NCBI RefSeq assembly: GCF_020541265.1
Contig: NZ_CP045925.1
Span: 1,054,001-1,118,000, forward strand
Length of the DNA: 64,000 nucleotides
Source: Profftia lariciata
GTDB taxonomy: Bacteria; Pseudomonadota; Gammaproteobacteria; Enterobacterales; Enterobacteriaceae
Reading direction: 5' to 3'
Shown piece by piece: positions 42,357-53,548 of this stretch (within the stretch, counting starts at the first letter, position 1; every line of letters starts with the position of its first letter). The position numbers were made by a program, and so were the translations under genes. The notes beneath the pieces are model-generated. The model saw nothing but the letters and a program-made list of their open reading frames with translations, ran no database searches and was not told the DNA's origin.

Positions 42357-43135
42357 AATATTAATTTGTGATTTAACAGGTACACTAAATGAATACAAAG
42401 TTAACCTAAACATCATAGATTTACATAGAATATATATTAAATGTATAATATATTGTTTAAATATTTAAACTATGACTGTATTATTAAAGTTAATTACTAC
42501 AATAATGAATGTTATATTAACATCACGTTAATTTATTAATCAATAAAATATAAATATATTATTTATTCAATAAAGATTAAAATTATTGACAGCAATATTA
42601 TAATAAGAAAAAATATATATGAATCATTATTATATTTAATAAAAACTATTGTAGTTCTGTGATATTAATATATTGCAAGTATCGCTACTGTTGCATATAA
42701 ACGATATTTGTAGTATAAATTATTTATTTTGATTATAATCATATATCATTGCAAATGATCTATAATTAAAGATTTGTATAAAACTATACAATAGTTTTAT
42801 ATTTTTTTGATAATCAAATAATAGTTAGGAAATATAGTTATCTATTATCATAAATAGATAGTAACATATAGACTTGTCTTAAAAGAAATAATACATTAAT
42901 TAATATTAGTAAAATTTATTTTATAATATTTTGCAAGATAATATGATAATTTAGTAAAATTGCTTGAGTAATATATTATTATTGATAGATTATTTTTTTA
43001 ATGCACTCGTAAAGATCTTACAATATAATTTTATAATAAATTTATTATTTTTAATTTCTTGATTGTTTATGATGTATAAGATATTTCTTGTAAAGAATAA
43101 GTAATATTTATTAATTAATAGTATATATAATATAA
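42357..43135. other. A/T-rich spacer between ndk and rlmN
   Basis: No remnant is recognised. In E. coli ndk and rlmN are separated by penicillin-binding and other genes, which have been deleted or erased here. Confidence 0.55.
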
Positions 43136-43567
43136 TTAATAATTACGTGGATGTATTGTATTTTTTGCAAAAAAATATTCTATTTCTCGTTTAGCAGATT
43201 TTATGGAATCAGAACCATGTACTACATTTTTAGTGCAATTTTCTCCATAATCAGAACGCAAAGTACCAGATAAGGCGCATGTAGGATTAGTTTCACCAAT
43301 TATTTCACGATGACGACGTACGGCATTTTTCCCTTGTAATACTTGAACCATAATAGGTCCAGAAATCATATAATCTATTAAAGTATTAAAAAATGGACGA
43401 ACTTTATGTTCAATATAGAAACCCTCAGCTTCTTTAAAGGTAAAATGAATCATTTTTGCTGCAATAATTTGTAATTTTGCAGCTTCAAAACGAGCATAAA
43501 TAACACCAATGATATTTTTAGCTATTGCGCTAGGTTTTATTATAGAGCAAGTAGATTCTATTGTCAT
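43136..43567 (-). CDS. ndk: Nucleoside diphosphate kinase
   Basis: Ndk transfers phosphate from ATP to nucleoside diphosphates via a phosphohistidine, balancing NTP and dNTP pools. The 143 residues equal E. coli. The catalytic His117 is in NVVHGSDS, Lys11 in SIIKPSAIAKN, and the HREIIGETNP loop is kept. It is somewhat more diverged than its neighbours (for example MTIESTCSI at the N-terminus and the NTIHPRNY tail) but all active-site elements are present. With purF missing from its usual locus, the cell may depend on imported purines, which Ndk helps process. Confidence 0.96.
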   Translation of the reverse strand: MTIESTCSIIKPSAIAKNIIGVIYARFEAAKLQIIAAKMIHFTFKEAEGFYIEHKVRPFFNTLIDYMISGPIMVQVLQGKNAVRRHREIIGETNPTCALSGTLRSDYGENCTKNVVHGSDSIKSAKREIEYFFAKNTIHPRNY

Positions 43568-44637
43568 TTAAACCTCTGTTATTTTTATATATAGTAGTTA
43601 TTACTACTTGATTAAATAATGAAAACGATATTAACTAGTAAAAGTTATCTTAATTAAGATTTTGTATAACTAATGTGCAACTTATTTAAATAAAATATTT
43701 TGTTATTCATTTTAATATTTTACTATACTATCATACTTGAAATTATGATATATGCAATTAAAATTTAATTTATTAATTATATATATCATTATTAAAAATA
43801 TAATTTTTTAAAAGTTATATTTAATTAATTATTAATTATATTAAAACATATTATATATGTAATATATTATTTGTTTTACTAACATTGTTGTATTAATTTT
43901 AATATATAATTGTAGCATAAAATAAAAAATGAATTATCTACTACATTACTACTATGATTCTTATATAGTTTTTAGCATTTTAATCTTATTATAAAAGTAT
44001 ATTTTATTTTTTATAAAATAAATAGTGTTATATATTTATTTTAAATAATAATTATTATCTTATAATTAATGTTTAAATATATTATTTATCAATATGATAC
44101 CTCATATAATAAAATATAGATACTTTATTAATTTGCTCTTTCAGCATATTAAATGCATTTACTTATTGTTTTTGATCTTAAAAGAATAAAATATTATATT
44201 ATATTTTTAATGCTAATTGTATAAAATTATTGAATTATAAAACATAATAACATATATATTTTATATATTACATTTATACTAATAAATTTATGAAAAACAT
44301 AAAATATTTAATTTTATAATAAATAAACTAATATTAGTTTAATAAAATTAAATATTATGAGAAATATAAAAAATTTTTACTTACTATTTTAATAGTAATT
44401 AATTTAGAATTAATATCATAACACAGATAAAATATTATAATTTTTTTCAAAAATTATTAGATAATATTTTATGTGCTTTTAATAAAAGTTACGTGTATTA
44501 GTGTAAATTTTTAATTTTTATTAATTTTATTTTTATTTAAGTAATATTAATTATTGTATAATAACTATTATTAATATATTCTTGTCTTAATAAATTTAGA
44601 TTTTATAAGTTCTATTGACATCTATCATAAGATGATT
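43568..44637. other. A/T-rich spacer upstream of ndk
   Basis: No gene remnant is recognised. It contains the ndk promoter region and separates ndk from the 3' end of the rnr relic. Confidence 0.55.
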
Positions 44638-46790
44638 TTATTTATGCGTAACTTTAGAAAAGTTTTTTCTGATTTTCTGTATACTACAAGCAAGATGAAT
44701 ATTACAAGGAAGAACAAAATTAATTTTATGTCTATTCATATATCCTGCATCAACTTTTATTTCTATTTGATTTCCTAAACTATAGATCTTACTAGAAGAT
44801 CTACCTATTAAACTTTGTTTTGGTAATCAAAAAATAATAATCTTGATTTAATATCCATACATATATTAAACTATTAATAAATAAAAATATCAACGCACAA
44901 AGACACTAAAACTTATTACACTAAATATAAGACCTATAAAATTTTTGTCTATTTAATTTTTATAAAGTTATAATTGAATTAATCAATTACATTATGTGTC
45001 TCTTTATTCGCACGTCGTTCTGTCATTGCACATGGTTTGTCTATTAGATAGTTATTCTTTCTTGTAGTAAAAATTCTATTTTAGTCCATTTTAAGTGATT
45101 TTCACTAGAATTTTATTGCTAATAAATATTTAATAATATTATAAAAGATAAAATCAGGATGACGATAAATAGGAGAAGTTAAATAAGCATAAATTGGCAA
45201 TGCTCATTCCAAGTATCTATATTTTCTAGTTTGTATATAACTTCCTTTATAGAATAAAAAATTATTATTTTACGTATGGTATAATAAGAGAAGATTAGTT
45301 ATTTTATGTATTAAATATAAAGAATTTTTTGGTTTAGGATTTATCCTTTTTTAATATAAGGTAAATATAGTTAAGAATCCTGCCGTAGGGATAAAAGTGT
45401 TTATCTTTAGAACAATTATCAATACAATATAAAAAGGGTTCTTCATGTATAGTGACAAAACATACTGTAGCAACATGAGCTAAAATTATACATTCTTCTA
45501 TTAATGAAGAAGCATCATTACGTATATGTGATTCAATACATTTAATATTATGCTTGGTATAAGATACCATGTAACTTTTTCAGGTTCGCATACAACACTC
45601 TATATACTTTACGAGTATGAAGAAAATTTTATAAAGATTATACAATTTTTTAATAGTTATTATTTATCAATAATAATGTTGATGAAATATTTGATCACCT
45701 GAAAGCATATGTGCTACTTAATTATAAATAAGATGAGCATAAGAGCTACATAATAGCTTCATATAATTTAAAAAATGTCAGGCATCCTATTGTAAATATA
45801 GTAATTTTACAGTTATATATAAACTATTTATATTTAGCTTTAATAAGCATCATCTAGTAAGATAGTATTTTCATGACATAGTAATAACACATGATAAGAA
45901 ATAAACTAAGTGATCATGTTTACATGATTGATGATATATTGTAATATTGAAGGAACATAATAGCTAATGTTAGTAATTGTTATTCATAAGCAACAGTCTC
46001 CTCATGTTTTTTATAATAAACTGCGTTATTAAAATCATAAATTTCCTCACCATAAATTATAACACATAGTAAACAACGTCCTAATGTTCTTTTTTACTGT
46101 TATCAATATTGTATGTTTTTAAAAACTAATGTTTTTGTATTTCTTTAGACTAAGACTTTAGAATTTTATAAGTATGTAATGCTATATCTATTGATCTTTT
46201 CGTATCTATATTATGATCTTATACTTCAACTATTTTACTTATTTCCTCAGCAGAACGTATTGGACGTTAAGTGAGTTGCACAATAACTATAAAGCCTGTA
46301 TACGTATCATATAATTAATTTTTATAGTATTGAAAAATTAAAATTTAATCTAAATATAATTAAAAATGATAAATTTTATTCTTGTTGCAACAAAATAAAG
46401 ACTAATAATTTGGCTATTTTTAGGTTTTAGAGCAATTATAATACAGACTTAACGTCGTCTTTTTTATTTATAATACAATTAAGCTAGTACAATATTACAA
46501 TTAATGCACAATGTTATTGCCTCTAGAGATAGTAAAAAATCATGATAATATTTATTATCTTTAATACAAAACATCATAACTATCGCGATATCCAATAATA
46601 GTACTATCTTCAATTTAAAAAGTTTTAGCACTGGATAAAAACTACTGTTGGATAAATATTGTTTGTCGATCATTTTTCATATTTTTTAGATGCCACTGAG
46701 ATCTTCTAAATTTTTTCTTTTATAATATTCAGTACATACACAATATTCTCATAACTTATTAGTATAGTAATTTATGACAAATATATTAAC
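44638..46790 (-). pseudogene. rnr: rnr relic (RNase R)
   Basis: This is a nearly full-length but shattered gene for RNase R, the 3'-5' exoribonuclease. From the 5' end: KNLEDLSGI, MIDKQYLSNSSFYPVLKLFK (46673 down) and LSLEAITLCINCNIVLA match the RRQCYALPERLD and LYLSSEQMKTCIHGDQVLAQ regions. A 78-residue frame (45570-45334) has RNDASSLIEECIILAHVATV, matching the catalytic-domain RNDAHKLIEECMILANI. Further down are TSPIYRHPDFIFYNIIKYLL (FTSPIRRYPDLTLHRAIKYL), AMTERRANKE (SMAERRADEAT), and a clean S1-domain end, SSSKIYSLGNQIEIKVDAGY, closed by TAA at 44638-44640. Stops and frame changes occur between these. Small frames here are fragments, not genes. Confidence 0.9.
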
Positions 46791-48061
46791 TCACGTTTTG
46801 AAATTAGTCATACATATTATTGTTTTATATCCTTAAACAAGATATTCGTAATATAGCATGTACTTAAATATTATTGAAAGATGATTACTAAATTAATGAT
46901 AAAATACATAATAAATGATTAATATGTTTCTATTAAAATTTTGCTGAAGTAGTAGTATGTATACTATTCAATTAAACATTTATATGTTAAATTATTTATT
47001 ATAATTATTAGATCATCTAATCTAGTAGTATTATTATAATAACAACTAATATAGTTTATATTATAACTTTTAAATATAAAACATAACTAATATTAATATT
47101 TATGTACTTTATTTCAAACAACAACACAACAACATTATGTTTGAAAAAATAGCAAAATTAGTAAAATAATCATTAATTATTTATTTCTATGCATTATAAT
47201 AGTTAATTTATAATAAAGTTATTGTATATAATTTTATTATATTAAAAATAGTGATACTATTTAACATAAATACTTAATACATTAAAATTAATAATTTATT
47301 TTTTAATATTTAATATATGAGGTATTTAAAAATATCAATTGACTAAATAAACATTAATTATTCTATAATGATTTATTAAATATTTATTATATATTTAATT
47401 ATTATCTTATGATAAGATTAATTTTATTAAATTATATAAAATAAAAAAATTTAATATATTATTTTAAGAATTTTATGTATTTCGATTGTTAATAAAATAA
47501 TAAGTCAATATTCATAATATTATTGATACTTACGTATATGACTATAGAAAATAATATTATACAATAATTATTTAATATTGCATATTATAATGTTTTACCT
47601 ATATAAAAATAATATTTTTTAAAACAAATCTTACTAAAATAATATGTGTTATAAAAATAAATATATAATGTATTCCATGTTATATTTATAATAATACAAA
47701 TTAATATTTGTAATATGTCATTTATATGCAAAATATAATTGTATTATTTTAAGTAAAATTTCTATAAAATAGAATAAATAAAAGATTATAACAATAATAT
47801 TATATTATTATATAATATATATTTATTTTCATAAGATTAATAAATCTTAATGCTATTAAGAATAGCTTATATTAATTATATATAACTAATAAGCAATGAA
47901 ATAATATATTATTTAATAATAAATGTATTAGATTATAAGTAATCTAAATTAAGATAAAAAATATTTATATTATACAATATCTTACAATATATAATACTCT
48001 ATTTATATATAGTATTATATAGTATCTAATACTCATACTCATACTCATACTAATACTAATT
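46791..48061. other. A/T-rich spacer upstream of mnmA
   Basis: Apart from the hexamer array at its end, nothing is recognisable in these 1.27 kb on either strand. Confidence 0.55.
48025..48060 (+). repeat. Hexamer tandem array abutting the mnmA start
   Basis: Six hexamers in a row, TCTAAT, three ACTCAT and two ACTAAT, end one base before the mnmA ATG at 48062. The array occupies the place of the ribosome binding site and contains no Shine-Dalgarno-like sequence. Confidence 0.85.
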
Positions 48062-49168
48062 ATGTCTAATAATAAACATACAAAAGTGATTGTTGGAATG
48101 TCTGGTGGTGTTGATTCCTCTGTTGCTGCTTATTTATTAAAAAAACAAGGTTTTCAAGTTTCTGGGTTATTTATGAAAAATTGGGAAGAAGATGATACAG
48201 ATGAATATTGCGCATCTGCAATAGATTTAGCAGATACTAAAGCAGTATGTGATTTATTGAATATTACATTACATACAGTCAATTTTTCTGATGAATATTG
48301 GAATAAAGTATTTAAAATTTTTTTAACTGCATATCAAAATGGTATAACACCAAATCCTGATATTCTTTGTAATAAAGAAATTAAATTTAAGGCATTCTTA
48401 GAGTTTGCTAATAATCATTTAAATGCAGACTATATCGCTACTGGTCATTACGCACAAATACGTAGTAATAAAATTTCAAATCTTAAACAGCTATTCCGTG
48501 GTACTGATCCAAATAAAGATCAAAGTTATTTTCTCTATACTTTAAACCAGTTACAACTTTCAAAAAGTTTATTCCCATTGGGTATGCTAGAAAAAAAACA
48601 AGTACGTAACATTGCTGAGTTGTTAAATATGTCAACAGCTAAGAAAAAAGATTCTACTGGTCTTTGTTTTATTGGAAAACGTAAATTTCGTGATTTTATT
48701 ACTCGTTATTTGCCTATGAAACCAGGTAAAATAATGACAATAAATGGTGATGAAATCGGCCAACATCAAGGATTGATGTATTATACATTAGGACAACGTA
48801 AAGGCTTAGGTATCGGTGGTACTAAAAACGGAGGTACAGATCCTTGGTATGTAGCAGAAAAGGATATAAAAAATAATATTTTAATAGTTGTTCAAAGTAA
48901 AAATAATCCACATCTTTATTCACAGGGTTTAATTGCTAAACAATTGTATTGGATAGATCATAAAATAGTTATTAAAACATTTCGCTGTGTGGTAAAGACT
49001 CGTTATCGTCAACCAGATATTGATTGCATAGTAATACCTATTAATAATGATCGAGTTGTAGTACGTTTTGTAACACCAGTAATTGCTATAACTCCTGGAC
49101 AATCTGCTGTTTTTTATAAAGATAAATTATGTCTTGGGGGTGGAATTATAGAACAAAGAATAATATAA
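48062..49168 (+). CDS. mnmA: tRNA-specific 2-thiouridylase
   Basis: MnmA puts the 2-thio group on U34 of tRNA-Lys, Glu and Gln, taking sulphur from the IscS-Tus relay. It has 368 residues, the same as E. coli. The PP-loop is VGMSGGVDSS. The two catalytic cysteines are in NPDILCNKEIKF (about residue 103) and DSTGLCFIGKRKF (about 200). DYIATGHYAQI and TLGQRKGLGIGG are also kept. The ending GGGIIEQRII is normal. There is no ribosome site; the upstream bases are a hexamer array. Retention of s2U34 modification is usual even in tiny genomes, since A/T-rich codons ending in A depend on it. Confidence 0.98.
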   Translation: MSNNKHTKVIVGMSGGVDSSVAAYLLKKQGFQVSGLFMKNWEEDDTDEYCASAIDLADTKAVCDLLNITLHTVNFSDEYWNKVFKIFLTAYQNGITPNPDILCNKEIKFKAFLEFANNHLNADYIATGHYAQIRSNKISNLKQLFRGTDPNKDQSYFLYTLNQLQLSKSLFPLGMLEKKQVRNIAELLNMSTAKKKDSTGLCFIGKRKFRDFITRYLPMKPGKIMTINGDEIGQHQGLMYYTLGQRKGLGIGGTKNGGTDPWYVAEKDIKNNILIVVQSKNNPHLYSQGLIAKQLYWIDHKIVIKTFRCVVKTRYRQPDIDCIVIPINNDRVVVRFVTPVIAITPGQSAVFYKDKLCLGGGIIEQRII

Positions 49169-49858
49169 AAATATTTTATATATTAATTAATAAAACAATA
49201 ATTTATTATATAATAATCAAAACTTTATATTACTGTATTTATTAGTTTAATCTAATATTGTTATAATAACGAAATAATAAAGTATAAAAATTATTATTTA
49301 TAATAATAGATTATAAAAACTATTTATTATTGTCATATTTCTAAGAATTAAATATTATAAAAAATAATTACTTAGAAACTCTATATATTAAGTAAAGACT
49401 AATTACTATACATTAATAATTACTTTTTGTACAATAAATTATTTTAATAATTTTCTTAATTTATTATAATATTTTTTTAATGTATGGTAATCATATTATT
49501 AAATAAGTATTATGAAATTTTTTTAAAAACATAAGAAAGATAAAATAAAAAAATTAATATTGATTATTATACAATACATAGAAATAATAAAATGAATTTT
49601 AAAGATAAGTAAATATTTGATGTTGATTACAAATCTTTTTATTTTTTACTCTTTATAAATAAATTAAATTTATACTATAAGTATATACTTAGAGTGTATA
49701 TTTTTGCATATTCATATTATTATCTATGTTAATTAAAAATTTTAATATACTAAATAATATTTTTGAAAATATTTATTTATAATCATATTTTTATATAACA
49801 AATACTTAATATAATTACTTTTTAAAAAATATTTAAAGATATTTTTATATAAAACAGA
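49169..49858. other. A/T-rich spacer between mnmA and rpmA (convergent)
   Basis: No coding or RNA signal is recognised. The flanking genes converge, so only terminators would be expected, and none with a clear U run could be assigned. Confidence 0.6.
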
Positions 49859-50116
49859 TTATTTCGGAATAATACTAACGGATTTATGATTTTTAGGACC
49901 TTTAATTGCAAAGCACACTGTACCGTTAATCAAAGCAAATAAAGTATGATCACGTCCGCAACCTACATTATTACCAGCATGAAATTTAGTACCTCGCTGA
50001 CGAACTATAATGCTACCTGCTAATACTGTTGCGCCTCCAAAGTGTTTTACCCCTAAACGTTTAGATTCGGAGTCACGACCGTTACGAGTAGAGCCACCAG
50101 CTTTTTTATGTGCCAT
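49859..50116 (-). CDS. rpmA: 50S ribosomal protein L27
   Basis: L27 reaches into the peptidyl-transferase centre. I use the ATG at 50116 (AHKKAGGSTRNGRDSESKRL after the initiator, 85 residues as in E. coli); an in-frame TTG one codon upstream is ignored. AAGGA lies 8 bases before the start. RQRGTKFHAGNNVGCGRDHT is almost invariant. The C-terminal 20 residues are more diverged (GTVCFAIKGPKNHKSVSIIP). It follows rplU after 15 bases, the standard rplU-rpmA pair. Confidence 0.98.
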   Translation of the reverse strand: MAHKKAGGSTRNGRDSESKRLGVKHFGGATVLAGSIIVRQRGTKFHAGNNVGCGRDHTLFALINGTVCFAIKGPKNHKSVSIIPK

Positions 50117-50131
50117 CAATATTCCTTAGAT

Positions 50132-50443
50132 TTAATCTTTAATAGCAGTTATTTTAACATCAGTAAACCATTGACGATGACCTTGTTGTTTTCTGTAATT
50201 TTTACGACGACGAAACTTAACTACAACTATTTTTTCTTTACGACCGTGTGCAATAATTTCAGCTATAACTTTACTTCCAGTGATAAATGGAAAGCCAATT
50301 TTTATATTTTTATCATTATTAAGCATTAATACTTGATTAAATTCAATTTTTTCGCCAGTTACAACATTTATTTTTTCTATTCTAATAGTTTGATTTTCTT
50401 TAACTAAGTGTTGTTTGCCACCACTCTGAAAAACCGCATACAT
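50132..50443 (-). CDS. rplU: 50S ribosomal protein L21
   Basis: L21 binds 23S rRNA together with L20. The start is placed at 50443 (MYAVFQSGGKQHLVKE, 103 residues as in E. coli), where GGAG lies 6 bases upstream. The frame extends further back to 50485, but the extra 14 residues have no family counterpart. The C-terminal RRRKNYRKQQGHRQWFTDVK is nearly identical to E. coli. It is the first gene of the rplU-rpmA operon. Confidence 0.97.
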   Translation of the reverse strand: MYAVFQSGGKQHLVKENQTIRIEKINVVTGEKIEFNQVLMLNNDKNIKIGFPFITGSKVIAEIIAHGRKEKIVVVKFRRRKNYRKQQGHRQWFTDVKITAIKD

Positions 50444-51352
50444 ATAAACTCCGTATTTTGTGTGTATAGTTTTTATTAGACGCATACGTTATAACTATTT
50501 AAATAAATAGTATTTATTATACTATAGAAATATTTTATAAAGCAATAAATTATTTAATAAAATATACTAATTATTTTAAATAAAAATTTATTATATTAAA
50601 ACATGCATCATAATAAATAATTGATAATTTTTGTTAAATGCTATGTTTATAATTATTGTATTAATACAATAAAAAATATTTTGCATATATTATATAATAA
50701 ATAATTTTATATGTAATTATTATATTAAATATTATACAATATAATTATATAGATTATTTATAAAAAAGAAATAATTATTATATAATCTCTGAAACAATTA
50801 ATAAAATATTATTTTTTAATAAAAAAGTGTTTATATTAACTACTTGTATATTGCATTATGAAAATAATTTAATTAATACATATTATGTTTTAATATTTTA
50901 CTAAAATAGTATAAGTTATATTAAATGATAGATATAATTATAAATAAATATTTTTTTATTAATTATCTTTATATTGAAAATATATATTTTTAAGAAAAAA
51001 TATTTAATATTTTTATTTAAAATTAATTAAAATAATATATTTAGTATACTTGTTTTTTAAAAATTAGATTTTATCATAAAATTAATTGTTTAATATTACT
51101 TAGAATATTATTTAAGTACATACTATTTATAATATAAAATAAAATATGTTAAGATTTATTTATATAAATAGTTTAATTTGTTACTTAAAGTAAACTAATA
51201 ATTAATGTAATTAAGATTATTTTATAAATAAAAATCATAAAATATTATAACAAGAGGAATATCCATAATTTAATAATTAAGATATAAATCATTAATATAA
51301 AAATAATTCTTTAGCTTTATAGAATATACTATATATGTAAATAATTATTCAT
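50444..51352. other. A/T-rich spacer between rplU and rsmD
   Basis: E. coli has ispB divergent from rplU; no prenyltransferase motif is recognisable here. Nothing else was seen in this 0.9 kb. Confidence 0.55.
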
Positions 51353-51937
51353 TTATATTATAAGAGATCGTTTATATAAAATATAAGCAACTTGACCGGT
51401 ACTTTTTTTCCGATATAAATTCCAATTTAGAGGCACATCTATAATAGAGTTTTCGACTTCAACTTCTACATATATAAAAGCATCTTGGGTCAACCAACCA
51501 TTATTTTCTAATAGCATAATAGTATTAATTAATAATCCTTTACGAAAAGGAGGATCTAAAAAAACAATATCATACGGCTTATTAGGTAGTAATAACCATT
51601 TTAGCGTATCAATATTTTGTATGATTACTTGATGAGTATTAAGTAATGTTACATATTTTTTTAATTGAGCTGTAATCATGCAATGAGAGTCTAATAATGT
51701 TACATGTCGAGCATAACGAGATAAAGCTTCAAAACCTAACGCTCCACTACCAGCAAAGCAATCTAAACAACGGGCATTTCTAATAACAGGATTTAACCAA
51801 TTAAACAATGTTTCACGCATTCGATCTGCTGTTGGTCTAAGACCTGGAATATTTAATACATTAAGTTTTTTACCACGCCATAAACCACTAATGATACGAA
51901 TTTTCCCTTTAAATGGAAATACAGATTTTTTTATCAT
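51353..51937 (-). CDS. rsmD: 16S rRNA (guanine966-N2) methyltransferase
   Basis: RsmD methylates G966 of 16S rRNA in the assembled 30S subunit, using SAM. It has 194 residues (E. coli 198). The Rossmann SAM site is CLDCFAGSGALGFEALSRYA, and the catalytic NPPY-type motif appears as VFLDPPFRKGL, as in the family. IRIISGLWRGKKL and GLRPTADRMRETLFNWL at the N-terminus are diagnostic. Upstream on the same strand lies a coaD relic, so an ancestral coaD-rsmD pair, common in other bacteria, is likely. Confidence 0.97.
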   Translation of the reverse strand: MIKKSVFPFKGKIRIISGLWRGKKLNVLNIPGLRPTADRMRETLFNWLNPVIRNARCLDCFAGSGALGFEALSRYARHVTLLDSHCMITAQLKKYVTLLNTHQVIIQNIDTLKWLLLPNKPYDIVFLDPPFRKGLLINTIMLLENNGWLTQDAFIYVEVEVENSIIDVPLNWNLYRKKSTGQVAYILYKRSLII

Positions 51938-52097
51938 AATGTTAATACTATAATATATTATAAAATTATATTTTTATTATATAACTTTAATAAATCAATA
52001 AAATTTTAAGAAATCGTATATTTAAATCTCTATTTTAGCTATAAAAATATTTTACATAAGCAAAAAATAATTTAATATTTTTACGTAATCTAATATC

Positions 52098-52700
52098 TTA
52101 AGTATTCTGTATAACACAAAAACTATTTATTTCATCTATCTTACAATAATATTTATATAGCATTGTTTCCTAAACACTACTACTAATAAATGCACCCATA
52201 AATATCATTTATATATAAGGTAATAATATCTTTAAAGTACAAGTATTAATAAATTATTAAATTTTTTAATCATACAGAAAATCTTATTATATAAAAATAT
52301 AATAAAAGATATTTTTAACTAGATTTAGGAAATATAATTAATAATATTACAATTGTTGTTTAGAAAATTATGATGAATAATATAACTTCTTGGTTATATT
52401 AGATAATATACAATATTGCTTTTTAAGCAATTTTAGCGTTATAATGCAAATTACTACTCCTTTTAATTCCTGATGTAACTATTATTAATGCACAATTATT
52501 AAAATTTAGGTTATTACTAAATTTTAAAAGCATAAAGATAAAAGATTAATAATGTTAATTATTTGCATAACATATATAAAAATTTTTCAAAAAATATCTT
52601 TATGATATAATACTGTTACAGCTAATACACGTTACTATGTTTGTATTTAGATTATTGATTTTCATTGTAATGAAATGCTTATTTTAAGAGTAAGTTCATT
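52098..52700 (-). pseudogene. coaD: coaD relic (phosphopantetheine adenylyltransferase)
   Basis: Reverse-strand fragments match CoaD, which makes dephospho-CoA, in the right order and spacing. NTNIVTCIS (about 52655) matches the GHIDIVTRAT region. IVTSGIKRSSNLHYNAKIA (about 52482-52424) matches [20 protein letters not shown], the best piece. QEVILF matches LESVFL, and GAFISSSV (52195-52173) matches WSFISSSLVKEV near the C-terminus, with a TAA at 52098-52100. Stops interrupt every frame. The gene is dead here. The total length (about 600 bases) is slightly more than the 480 expected, so small insertions have occurred. A functional copy elsewhere cannot be excluded. Confidence 0.7.
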
Positions 52701-52943
52701 ACACAAAATATAATAACTTTAAAATATTAATATGTTATTGATATAATACAATTATACTAAATATATAAAATACTTGGAGATTAATGTTTAACACATAAAA
52801 TTTTTAATTTAATTAATTATTTAATAATATAAATTCAGTTAATATTAAAATTTCATATTATATATATAATATTATACAACTATATAATATTTAGTAAAAT
52901 AATCATGCAATTAAACTATTAAATAAATTTTATTATTAAATAA

Positions 52944-53016
52944 TGCCCGGACTCGGAATCGAACCAAGGACACGGGGATCTTCAATCCCCTGCTCTACCA
53001 ACTGAGCTATCCGGGC
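52944..53016 (-). tRNA. tRNA-Phe (GAA)
   Basis: A complete cloverleaf can be folded on the minus strand: acceptor GCCCGGA/TCCGGGC, D arm with AGCTCAGTTGGTAGAGC, anticodon stem GGGGA/TCCCC with loop TTGAAGA (anticodon GAA), and a T arm with GGTTCGATTCC. It is close to identical to E. coli tRNA-Phe. The 3' CCA is not encoded (the next bases read TTA), so CCA must be added by the nucleotidyltransferase. It is the only tRNA I found in the window. Confidence 0.97.
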
Positions 53017-53548
53017 CATACATGATATATGGTATATAATAATTTTACTATTTGTCAACAACATTAAATAATTATTATAATAAGCAGTATATATTTTATA
53101 TATTACAAACAATAAAAATTTTTATATTATATATAGTATAGATTAATAATATATTATAAAGTAATATGTTATTTTTTTAAGATATAATTTTATTATTTAG
53201 TATTAATAATAATCTATTATAAAATACTATAAAATTTTTATACAATTTATTTATTATAAAGCATTATTTTTAAAAAATTTTAGAAAACTAATGTATTAAA
53301 TTTATTGCAATATAATATAATTGTATACTCAATGAATAATTTTAGTTACAGTTCATGCAATACAATTTTATAAATTACTTATTTTACATCTTAATTAGTG
53401 AGAAATTATCTAATAATTGTTTTCAACATACTATTTATTTAAAAATAAAATATTTTATCTTATGAAGATATTATACTAAAATAGTACTATTTATCATAGT
53501 AAATTAAATAATATATTTAGATAGTATATTTTCAGTGGAATTAATATT
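53017..53548. other. A/T-rich spacer between tRNA-Phe and engB
   Basis: The promoters for the tRNA (-) and engB (+) should be here. The 18 bases just upstream of the tRNA are A/T-rich; no promoter could be set with confidence and nothing else was recognised. Confidence 0.5.

Noticed and set aside
45334..45570. A 78-residue reverse frame as a small hypothetical protein
   Set aside because: It matches an internal segment of RNase R and is flanked by further RNase R fragments in other frames; it is part of the rnr relic.
46479..46673. A 64-residue reverse frame as a small membrane protein
   Set aside because: Its sequence aligns with the N-terminal RNA-binding region of RNase R, so it belongs to the same pseudogene.
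50108..50329. A 73-residue forward frame opposite rplU
   Set aside because: It is antisense to the conserved rplU coding sequence, and its composition follows from that gene.
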